Shown piece by piece: positions 41,641-49,009 of a DNA stretch of 64,000 nt (the first letter of the stretch is position 1; the number at the start of each line of letters is the position of its first letter). The notes beneath the pieces are model-generated. The model did no database searches. It worked only from the letters and a program-made list of their open reading frames with translations, and had not been told where the DNA came from. Both the position numbers and the translations under genes were made by a program. The stretch is taken from the NCBI GenBank assembly GCA_002483105.1, contig DLHG01000011.1, positions 119,993 through 183,992 of the forward strand, in the 5' to 3' direction. This DNA comes from Bacteroidetes bacterium UBA7674 (lineage in GTDB: Bacteria; Bacteroidota; Bacteroidia; Chitinophagales; Chitinophagaceae).

Positions 41641-41838
41641 TTAGAATTCCACCAGGTGACAAACTGCGTTCACTGACTTAAATTGTTCCCTGCGCAGATC
41701 ACATCCCTTCTTTGCCGACCTTTTGGTGGTTTCGTAAGGTTGCTTATACACTTTGCCATCAGGATACACGCAGTCGCAGGAGAAGCTTTTCTTGCAGCTT
41801 ATGGTTGTTAGTGCCAGGAGGATTAGAAGGTATTTCAT
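41641..41838 (-). CDS. Small cysteine-rich lipoprotein
   Basis: Not recognised. 65 aa with a lipoprotein signal (KYLLILLALTTISC, Cys 15) and a short mature domain that has four further Cys (SCDCVYPDG, KKGCDLRRE, NAVCHL), likely in disulfides. It lies 4 bases downstream of the glycosyltransferase on the same strand. Confidence 0.6.
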   Translation of the reverse strand: MKYLLILLALTTISCKKSFSCDCVYPDGKVYKQPYETTKRSAKKGCDLRREQFKSVNAVCHLVEF

Positions 41839-41842
41839 CGGG

Positions 41843-43078
41843 TTAGTTTTGATGTTTATTTGATAATGCTCTCCATTCCCTCAGCGGCTTATACTCCTTA
41901 AAGAACAAATACATTCCATACACCAATGTTGCTGTGTACCAGAGTGCGATGATCTTCATGGCGAAGATGATCTTAATGTGGGGTATGGGTAGCTGGGGGA
42001 ATACTTTTTCGAGTGTCAGGAAGTAGGGGATGGAGGCGAGGATGTATAGTTTGTAATTCTTTGAGAATACGCCATAGAAGAAAAAGAAGATAATGATGGG
42101 GTGGGCGTAGCGCTCGTGCATCTGTGTGTTGAAGTAGAAGAAGTACAGCGATATCATCCCAGCCGTGAGCATGAGGAGTTGCTTGATGTTGTTGTCGGCC
42201 AATTCGTTTGTCTTTTTATAGCGGATAACACGGAAGAGCAGGGGAAGCAGGGTGATGCCGCTCGTCAGCAGGAAAAAGAACAGCCCTATCTGCTTGTAGG
42301 TGAAGGGGCCGAACTTAGTATAGTCCATTGTATGGTAGGCATCGTCCAGCATCAGCGTCCACATGTTGAAGGCGCAGATGGAGACATTGTGGTAGTAGTC
42401 TACTGCGCCGGTCATTACCGCGAATGCTTTGCTTGCATTTCCCGAGAGGATGAATGGCAGCAGAAATAATGTGCAAACTCCGGCAAAGGTTGCCGCCATC
42501 AGTAGCCAGCTTTTTACAGTCCGGGCAGAGTAGAGTAGTGCTATGAATAGTATTGGCGCAAAGATGATTGCCTGCATTTTGAACATGAGCGCAGCGGCGA
42601 ACAGTGCCACAGCTGCATAGGGATTGAAGAATGCAGTGATGAGTGACAGGAAAGAGAGGTTAGTATGTACGCTGTCTATCTGTCCCCAGAAAAAGGAATT
42701 GAAGAAGTAAGCGATGTTCAATAGCAGTAGTAAGTAAGGGATTTTCAACGTCACCAGTCTTTGCCGGAAACAACACAGCACTATGATGGGCACGAAGTCG
42801 AACACCATAGGCAGCAGCTTGATGTAGCGCAGGTTGGCTATGATCATTTCCTCGGTGCCCATTACTTTGTCGTAGAGGTATAGGAAATAGAGGAAGCCGG
42901 GGTGGTAGTTGACTATAGGGCTGTTGTAGGCTTGCGGTAAACCATTCTGGTGGATGTAGAGCGCCCACTTCAGGAACCACTGGTGGTAGTCGTACTCGAA
43001 GTATTGCTTAGGCAATAGTACTATGTACAGTGCCAGCAGGAGTATGATAATGATGCGGTTTCTGAGGAGGTCTTTCAT
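41843..43078 (-). CDS. GT-C-fold polyprenyl-linked mannosyltransferase-like membrane protein (GT87-like)
   Basis: 411 aa with about ten helices. The first loop carries the acidic pair after helix 1 (FEYDYHQWFLKW), the mark of GT-C enzymes. The following NSPIVNYHPGFLYFLYLYDK, NIAYFFNSFFWGQIDSVHTN and LFAAALMFKMQAIIFAP match the DUF2029/GT87 group, which uses polyprenyl-phosphate sugars to glycosylate lipids or proteins outside the membrane. It may share a transcript with the small lipoprotein. Confidence 0.75.
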   Translation of the reverse strand: MKDLLRNRIIIILLLALYIVLLPKQYFEYDYHQWFLKWALYIHQNGLPQAYNSPIVNYHPGFLYFLYLYDKVMGTEEMIIANLRYIKLLPMVFDFVPIIVLCCFRQRLVTLKIPYLLLLLNIAYFFNSFFWGQIDSVHTNLSFLSLITAFFNPYAAVALFAAALMFKMQAIIFAPILFIALLYSARTVKSWLLMAATFAGVCTLFLLPFILSGNASKAFAVMTGAVDYYHNVSICAFNMWTLMLDDAYHTMDYTKFGPFTYKQIGLFFFLLTSGITLLPLLFRVIRYKKTNELADNNIKQLLMLTAGMISLYFFYFNTQMHERYAHPIIIFFFFYGVFSKNYKLYILASIPYFLTLEKVFPQLPIPHIKIIFAMKIIALWYTATLVYGMYLFFKEYKPLREWRALSNKHQN

Positions 43079-43191
43079 CCGGGGATAAAAATAGGCGATT
43101 GGTTTGGGATTTTTAGGTCGCAGATATCTTGTAAATACACAACAAATAAATGTTAACTTCGTTTTATATAAGTACCCTAACCTGCCTTAAT

Positions 43192-44358
43192 ATGCATAGA
43201 TCCATTCTACTACTATTCCTTACATTGATACTAATTGGAAGTTGTAAGCCTAAAGAAACGCCGAGCCCGCAACAGCCTACACAGAACGATACTACTGCTC
43301 CTGAACCTATAGACTCGTTGCCAAACGGCTACAATGCAAATGTGATGGCTAAGCAGATGCATAACGGAACTATAGGTAAATCCATTACCAGTAATGATGA
43401 TAACATACTGGCTCTTGGGAAAGATGTCACAGGCAAACCCGTGATATGGAAGATAAACAAAGTTAATGGCAGCGTTATCTGGATGAAAGAGATAGCCGAG
43501 CACGGTCATGTTTTCACCGGAATAACGGAGACGGATAATGCGGATATTGTGGTGTCCGGGTACAAATCCACACCTATGGACAGCTTGATCGTAAGAGCTT
43601 ACACCAGCACAGGAAATGAAAAGTGGCGAAAAGCGTTTGGGGAAGCCAGCCATACTCATGGGTTTTCTCAAATTCTCAGCCTTAGCAATTCTAACCTACT
43701 GATATATAACGCCAGCATTTTCCTGTTTAGCTCCAATGGGGAAAGATTACAGACATTAATACTCGATGAAGATGGCAACAAAATTTCAGGTTATATTAAT
43801 AATACCATAGAACGCTGTGTTGATCTCATACGAACAAATAATAATGATATAATAGGCGTTTTCGACATGCCACCTTTACCATTCAAGATCAAACACCTCA
43901 GTGAAAATGGCGTGGCGCTCAACACTGCAAATGCAAGTGGTGAGGTAGTAATGTGCAGAGCCGTTAAAGAAACCTCTAATGGAGATCTGTTATGTTGCGG
44001 CATCAGCTCCCCGATGAGTGGGCCGGGCGGCATGAAAGGTTTTGCGGCACGATTCTCATCCGGGATAGTAAGTCTTGATCATGATCTTTACACTAATAAT
44101 AGAGACTTCAAGAATATAATAGCAACGGACGTCGGCTTTATAGCAGTAAGCGGCACTGACAACGGGCAGGCATACATGTTGGCTTGCGATCATTCGGGAA
44201 CAGTATTATGGGAGAAAAATTGTCCTACAGACCAGGGCACTACTGAATCCGCCAGCAATATTTTTAAAAGTGGATCGTACTACGTATTGGTTGGCAATTG
44301 CTCTACCAACAAATTTTTCGTGATGGGCGTGGACGAAGACGGTAATATACATCCGTAA
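43192..44358 (+). CDS. Lipoprotein with repeat-propeller look
   Basis: 388 aa from the ATG at 43192; an in-frame ATG at 43150 would put the lipobox too far in. Lipoprotein signal HRSILLLFLTLILIGSC with Cys in IGSC, a Pro/Thr/Gln-rich spacer, then a series of about six beta repeats with DDNILALGKDVTGKPVIWKI, NADIVVSGYKS, NDIIGVFDM, GDLLCCGISS and DVGFIAVSGTDNGQAY. These are the sheet repeats of a delta-60 or PQQ-like propeller. Function unknown. Confidence 0.65.
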   Translation: MHRSILLLFLTLILIGSCKPKETPSPQQPTQNDTTAPEPIDSLPNGYNANVMAKQMHNGTIGKSITSNDDNILALGKDVTGKPVIWKINKVNGSVIWMKEIAEHGHVFTGITETDNADIVVSGYKSTPMDSLIVRAYTSTGNEKWRKAFGEASHTHGFSQILSLSNSNLLIYNASIFLFSSNGERLQTLILDEDGNKISGYINNTIERCVDLIRTNNNDIIGVFDMPPLPFKIKHLSENGVALNTANASGEVVMCRAVKETSNGDLLCCGISSPMSGPGGMKGFAARFSSGIVSLDHDLYTNNRDFKNIIATDVGFIAVSGTDNGQAYMLACDHSGTVLWEKNCPTDQGTTESASNIFKSGSYYVLVGNCSTNKFFVMGVDEDGNIHP

Positions 44359-44380
44359 ACAATTAGAGATACTTCTTAAA

Positions 44381-44412
44381 AGAAAACCGTCCCAACGAAT
44401 GTCGGGACGGCC
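44381..44412 (-). terminator. Terminator after rpoD
   Basis: CCGTCCC / GGGACGG stem, with TTTTCTTTT following on the minus strand. Confidence 0.8.
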
Positions 44413-44438
44413 ACCTCTATATTGTTACTACCTGTCTA

Positions 44439-45296
44439 CTAGCCCAGGTATACTTTCAATGCATTGCTGTAACGCGCTTTTTGTAAACGCTTGATAGCAC
44501 GTTCTTTTATCTGGCGGATACGTTCCTTCGTCAGGTCGTATTTATCACCTATTTCTTCTATGGTCGGGCCATTATCGCCTTCCAGTCCGAAGTAAGCTGC
44601 CAGTATCTCCGCTTCACGAGTGCTCAACGATTTCAGGATACGGCGTATCTCGTTACGCAGGGAGTCCTTCATTACATCTTCATCCGTATCGCTGCTACCT
44701 TCCAGCAGGTCGCCCATAGCTACATCTTCCGCTTCGTGTACCGGAGCATCAAGAGAAGTGTGGCGGGAGTTGCTGGTGAATATGTTCGTAACCTCAGTTT
44801 CGCTCATATCCAGTATTTCTGCCAGTTCTTCAGTAGATGGTTCACGCTCATACTCTTGTTCGAATGCGATGAATGCTTTGTTAGCCTTGTTGTAAGTACC
44901 GATCTTGTTCTGAGGAAGACGTACCAGGCGGCCCTGCTCAGCCAAAGCCTGCAGTATCGACTGACGGATCCACCATACAGCGTAAGAGATGAATTTGAAA
45001 CCCTTTGTTTCATCAAAGCGTTGTGCTGCCTTGATCAAGCCCAGGTTACCTTCATTTATTAAGTCACTCAGGGAAAGACCCTGGTGCTGATATTGTTTTG
45101 CCACAGATACCACGAAACGCAGGTTTGCCTTCACGAGCTTTTCCAGCGCGCGCTGGTCGTTCATGTGGATCTTCTGCGCAAGCGTTGTTTCCTCTTCAGG
45201 AGTGATCATCGATATTTTGCTGATCTCTTGAAGGTACTTTTCAACGGCCTGGGAGTCGCGATTGGTAATCTGGGTAGCAATTTTGAGTTGCCTCAT
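44439..45296 (-). CDS. rpoD: Primary RNA polymerase sigma factor (RpoD/SigA)
   Basis: 285 aa, the short form typical of Bacteroidota with only a stub of region 1. Region 1.2: DSQAVEKYLQEISKISMITP; region 2: LVKANLRFVVSVAKQYQHQG, GNLGLIKAAQRFDETKGFKF and YAVWWIRQSILQAL; region 3: LPQNKIGTYNKANKAF; region 4: LSTREAEILAAYFGLEGDN, IEEIGDKYDLTKERIRQIKE and RLQKARYSNALK. It would read the TAnnTTTG promoters listed here. No clear -7 box of its own was found. Confidence 0.96.
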   Translation of the reverse strand: MRQLKIATQITNRDSQAVEKYLQEISKISMITPEEETTLAQKIHMNDQRALEKLVKANLRFVVSVAKQYQHQGLSLSDLINEGNLGLIKAAQRFDETKGFKFISYAVWWIRQSILQALAEQGRLVRLPQNKIGTYNKANKAFIAFEQEYEREPSTEELAEILDMSETEVTNIFTSNSRHTSLDAPVHEAEDVAMGDLLEGSSDTDEDVMKDSLRNEIRRILKSLSTREAEILAAYFGLEGDNGPTIEEIGDKYDLTKERIRQIKERAIKRLQKARYSNALKVYLG

Positions 45297-45642
45297 AATT
45301 ATAAAATATTTAATTTAATTACACTAACTATATAAAAGACGAGGAAAGTGACTAAAAAGTTTGAACTGCTTTCAAACAAATTCCTTATACTTGTCATTAC
45401 ACAAAATACGTTCCACAAATCGGTTCGGTTTTCTCATCTGTGCGTCCGGAACATAGAATAAACGCCAAAAGTCTTGCTGCATTGTGTTCTGAGAGGTTAT
45501 CAATACGGCTTATACTCCTATAATTTTGTTAATTACCGTGCTTTTTTGGCAGAACAGCTGCAAAATTATATCGCGTATGTCAAAAATGCTACCTTTGCAG
45601 CCTTAATTTATGGAACATTAACATTTGAATTAACATTTGAAT
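45297..45642. other. Divergent regulatory region of rpoD and acyl-CoA dehydrogenase
   Basis: About 345 bases without a gene. Two plus-strand -7-type boxes are visible: TAATTTTG (45521-45528) and TACCTTTG (45590-45597). A 14-bp tandem direct repeat TTAACATTTGAAT (45618-45644 area) sits right before the acyl-CoA dehydrogenase ATG. Confidence 0.5.
45590..45597 (+). promoter_or_regulatory. -7 box of the acyl-CoA dehydrogenase gene (TACCTTTG)
   Basis: Perfect TAnnTTTG followed by CAGCC, 45 nt before the ATG at 45643. Confidence 0.5.
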
Positions 45643-46821
45643 ATGGAAAAGGATCTGTACCAGCACCCGGATTATTACCTGATGGACGAGTTATTGACCG
45701 ACGAGCACAAGTTGATCAGGGATAGTGTGAGGGCTTATGTTAAGAAAGAAATATCGCCGATAATAGAGGAATATGCCCAAAAAGCTGAGTTTCCCGAGCA
45801 GATAATCAAAGGATTAGGCGACCTGGGTTGCTTTGGCCCCTTCGTACCGCAGAAGTATGGCGGTGCAGGACTGGACTATATCTCCTACGGTATCATGATG
45901 CAGGAACTGGAGCGTGGCGACTCAGGTGTTCGTTCTACGGCTTCAGTGCAGGGTTCTTTGGTGATGTTCCCGATCTACAAGTTTGGTAGCGAGGAGCAAA
46001 AGATGAAGTACCTCCCTAAGCTGGCGACAGGTGAGTGGATGGGTTGCTTCGGGCTGACTGAGCCTAACCATGGTTCAAATCCGGCGGGTATGGAAACCAA
46101 CATCAAAGATGCAGGCGACCATTACATCCTGAACGGTGCTAAAATGTGGATATCTAATGCTCCTTTCGCGCAAGTAGCCATAGTATGGGCTAAAGATGAA
46201 AGTGGGGATATACGTGGACTTATTGTGGAACGTGGCATGGAAGGTTTTACCACGCCAACTACACATGGCAAGTGGTCACTTCGTGCTTCTGCTACGGGTG
46301 AACTGGTTTTCGACAATGTAAAGGTGCCTAAAGAGAACGTTCTGCCGGGTGTAAAAGGCCTGAAAGGTCCATTGAGTTGCCTGAGCAGTGCCCGCTATGG
46401 TATCGCATGGGGTGCATTGGGTTGCGCTATGGATTGCTACGACACGGCACTGCGTTATTCTCAACAGCGTATCCAGTTCGGACGCCCGATAGGTGGTTTC
46501 CAATTGACACAGAAGAAACTGGCTGAGATGATCACTGAGATCACGAAAGGTCAATTACTGGTATGGCGTCTCGGGGTCCTTCGTAATGAAGACCGTGCTA
46601 CTCCTGCACAAATATCTATGGGCAAGCGTAACAGTTGCGAAACAGCTATTACCATTGCGCGTGAAGCACGCCAGATATTAGGTGGTATGGGTATCACAGG
46701 GGAATTCAGCATTATGCGCCACATGATGAACCTGGAGTCGGTAATTACCTACGAGGGTACGCATGACATCCACCTGCTGATAACAGGTATGGACGTGACA
46801 GGTTTTAATGCGTTTACATAA
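45643..46821 (+). CDS. Acyl-CoA dehydrogenase, glutaryl-CoA dehydrogenase type
   Basis: 392 aa from the ATG at 45643 (MEKDLYQHPDYYLMDELLTD). A flavoprotein that oxidises glutaryl-CoA to crotonyl-CoA with loss of CO2 in lysine and tryptophan breakdown. FAD and substrate marks: CFGLTEPNHGSNPAGM, KMWISNAPFAQVAIVWA, YSQQRIQFGRPIGGFQLTQ, ARQILGGMGITGEFSIMRH, and the catalytic Glu in VITYEGTHDIHLLI. The TYEGTHDIH string and EPNHGS loop fit the glutaryl group better than short-chain acyl-CoA dehydrogenases. Confidence 0.9.
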   Translation: MEKDLYQHPDYYLMDELLTDEHKLIRDSVRAYVKKEISPIIEEYAQKAEFPEQIIKGLGDLGCFGPFVPQKYGGAGLDYISYGIMMQELERGDSGVRSTASVQGSLVMFPIYKFGSEEQKMKYLPKLATGEWMGCFGLTEPNHGSNPAGMETNIKDAGDHYILNGAKMWISNAPFAQVAIVWAKDESGDIRGLIVERGMEGFTTPTTHGKWSLRASATGELVFDNVKVPKENVLPGVKGLKGPLSCLSSARYGIAWGALGCAMDCYDTALRYSQQRIQFGRPIGGFQLTQKKLAEMITEITKGQLLVWRLGVLRNEDRATPAQISMGKRNSCETAITIAREARQILGGMGITGEFSIMRHMMNLESVITYEGTHDIHLLITGMDVTGFNAFT

Positions 46822-46850
46822 TAAATTCGTCTTAAGGATAAATAGAATTG

Positions 46851-46882
46851 AAAACGTCCCCATTAGTTGGGGACGTTTTTTT
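46851..46882 (+). terminator. Terminator after the acyl-CoA dehydrogenase gene
   Basis: AAACGTCCCC / GGGGACGTTT stem with seven T. Confidence 0.85.
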
Positions 46883-46912
46883 GTTAGGTAGTGTCAGTGC
46901 GGCTAGTTCAGA

Positions 46913-47233
46913 CTATGCAGTCTTTGCCAGGTTCAATCCTACGATGCCAATAATGATGAGCGCCATATACACCATCTGCATGGCACTGAGGTGTTCTTTA
47001 AAGATAAAAATACCCGCAATGGCTACCAGTAATGTACTGGCTCCTGCCCATGTGGCATTGGCGATACCAACAGGTAAGTGTTTTAGTGCCAATGTGAGTG
47101 TAACGAAGCTGAGTCCGTAACCTATTACTGCCACTGCACCATAGAGCTTGTTCTCAAAGCCATGAGACAGTTTCATGAATAAGACCGCAGAACCTTCAAG
47201 TATTATCGTGAGTATGAGGAAAAGGTAACCCAT
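46913..47233 (-). CDS. SMR-family multidrug/guanidinium transporter
   Basis: 106 aa, four helices, as in EmrE/SugE. The essential Glu is E14 in LTIILEGSAVLFMKLS, with the family features WAGASTLLVAIAGIFIFKEH and MVYMALIIIGIVGLNLA. It works as a dual-topology dimer exchanging protons for cationic drugs or guanidinium; which one is not clear from the sequence. Confidence 0.9.
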   Translation of the reverse strand: MGYLFLILTIILEGSAVLFMKLSHGFENKLYGAVAVIGYGLSFVTLTLALKHLPVGIANATWAGASTLLVAIAGIFIFKEHLSAMQMVYMALIIIGIVGLNLAKTA

Positions 47234-47261
47234 GCTATTGATTTTAGTCTATCTATTCAAA

Positions 47262-47292
47262 TAAAAAAGACGCCACGAGAGCGTCTTTTTTA
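47262..47292. terminator. Bidirectional terminator upstream of the SMR gene
   Basis: AAAAAAGACGC / GCGTCTTTTTT, perfect 11-bp arms. It closes the minus-strand copper monooxygenase gene, whose stop is three bases further right. Confidence 0.8.
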
Positions 47293-47294
47293 TT

Positions 47295-48884
47295 TTAGTG
47301 TTGTATGATCACGTTCTGTGTGAGTGTTCGTTCATTGGTTCGCAGTCGCAGAATGTAATTTCCGGAAGCGATGTTTGAAACAGGATACGATGCCACATTA
47401 TAACCCTGATTGAATTTTTTGTTAGCAGAGAATACAGCTGCTACTTTACCATCTATACCTACCAGTTCCAATGTGCCGGTGGTAGTGTTGTCGAAATGGC
47501 TTTTTACTATCAGCTCATTAGAGGCCGGGTTAGGGTAGGGTTCTAGCAACTCCTGCTCCTTGTAATAAGTATGCGGGATACTTGTCGCATAATATGAACT
47601 GTCGATAATAATGTCTTCATCGCCGGCCTGGTACATAGAGAAGATGAGATAAACGATCATCATTTCGTCTGTAGTACTCTCACCCGCATTTACTTGTTGT
47701 GGTGGATTGTTGGGCTGTAAAGGATTAGCCGTTGTGTTATCATAGAAAGCGTCGGCGTATATATCAGTGCCGGCTGCTACCTTCTTTATCTTCGGGAACA
47801 TATAGAAGCCCTGCCAGTGGAAATGCCAGTTAGGGATACTGATGAACTTCTGTGTATCCTGTGCGATGGTAACACCATAGGCTTTTATCTTAGTACCTAT
47901 GAGGTGCATGTGTGGTGCCACACCCAATAAAGAAATATTAATGGGTAAAGCGGCGAAATGCTCATAGTAGGTAGCAGTGGTATTAGGCGCTATAGACAAA
48001 GGGTAGGGGCTCAATACATTACTCTGCTGATGATTGAGCGCCGGGACAATAAATACATCCCTTGTCGGATTTGTCTGTGAAAAGAAGAAGCGAACCTTTG
48101 TACTGTCCTGGTAACCTGATGAACCGGCGGGGTAGTGTATCTGTATCACGATGTCAGATCCGGCAGGTAGCTTAACACCAAAGCCCGTAGGGTATTTCAA
48201 TGGCGCAGTGCCCGGAACCCATCCGCCCAACATGATAGCGCTTTCTTCTCCCACACCGCCAAAGCTTACATAGCCCGGACCGGGAGAGGCGGCATCAAGC
48301 CCGGCACATACGTGCGCCTGGGTAGTATCTGCATACACAAGCACGTGGTGTACTATTTCCCTATTGCCTGGTATAGCTTCGAAAGCGCTGATGAATTCAT
48401 TTGCGGCCAATCCACTGGGAACAACAAAACACTGATATACATCACTCGTTACTGCTGTTGACATGAATGTAGGTATCTGCACAGTTAAGTCTGCAGTACC
48501 CGGAATGTCGCCATCATTGCTGAATACAGGTGGTGGCGGAGCCTGTGTAATATTTCCCGGTAAAGCGCCACTGTCCACCCAGCTAACGATCTTGTCAATT
48601 TCTGTTTGTGTGAGTACGCGTGCATGTGCCATGGCATTGTAGTTCATGTCCGGAGGCCATGGTGGCATGTGCTTATCCTGTACCGCATGCTTTATGGAAG
48701 TGGCGAAGGCAAAGGCCTCATTATATGTTATCAGCGGAAAAGGAGCGATGCCGCCTGTGCGGTGACAGCTTGCACAATTGTTGTACAAAATAGGAGCTAC
48801 ATCGGTACTCCATGTATTTGCAGCCAGAACTTTCTGTCCGCATATAGTGAGTACGATCAATGATAAGAGTAGTGATTTGCGCAT
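47295..48884 (-). CDS. Secreted cytochrome c/PHM-type copper monooxygenase-like protein with T9SS tail
   Basis: 529 aa. Signal peptide RKSLLLSLIVLTICGQKVLA. A heme-binding CASCH (near 38-42) follows ILYNNCASCH with a distal Met (HMPPWPPDM), giving a cytochrome c domain (about 25-110). Then a copper type II, ascorbate-dependent monooxygenase-like (PHM) pair: EIVHHVLVYAD, IQIHYPAGSSG and APHMHLIGTK carry the His ligands, with a late Met (DEMMIVYL). The C-terminal ~80 residues (ELLEPYPNPASNELIVKS, then SGNYILRLRTNERTL) are a type A T9SS sorting domain. A secreted redox enzyme; substrate unknown. Confidence 0.85.
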   Translation of the reverse strand: MRKSLLLSLIVLTICGQKVLAANTWSTDVAPILYNNCASCHRTGGIAPFPLITYNEAFAFATSIKHAVQDKHMPPWPPDMNYNAMAHARVLTQTEIDKIVSWVDSGALPGNITQAPPPPVFSNDGDIPGTADLTVQIPTFMSTAVTSDVYQCFVVPSGLAANEFISAFEAIPGNREIVHHVLVYADTTQAHVCAGLDAASPGPGYVSFGGVGEESAIMLGGWVPGTAPLKYPTGFGVKLPAGSDIVIQIHYPAGSSGYQDSTKVRFFFSQTNPTRDVFIVPALNHQQSNVLSPYPLSIAPNTTATYYEHFAALPINISLLGVAPHMHLIGTKIKAYGVTIAQDTQKFISIPNWHFHWQGFYMFPKIKKVAAGTDIYADAFYDNTTANPLQPNNPPQQVNAGESTTDEMMIVYLIFSMYQAGDEDIIIDSSYYATSIPHTYYKEQELLEPYPNPASNELIVKSHFDNTTTGTLELVGIDGKVAAVFSANKKFNQGYNVASYPVSNIASGNYILRLRTNERTLTQNVIIQH

Positions 48885-48977
48885 CAGTATATATTGTGAT
48901 TTTTCTAAAAATAACTAAATATTTTAATTATCAATGTATTTACGGCATATTATCAATGATAGACGGCTGATAGACAT

Positions 48978-48985
48978 TATCTTTG
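48978..48985 (+). promoter_or_regulatory. -7 box of valS (TATCTTTG)
   Basis: Perfect TAnnTTTG followed by CACAC, 24 nt before the ATG. Confidence 0.55.
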
Positions 48986-49009
48986 CACACTTTAACGGCG
49001 GAATAATAC

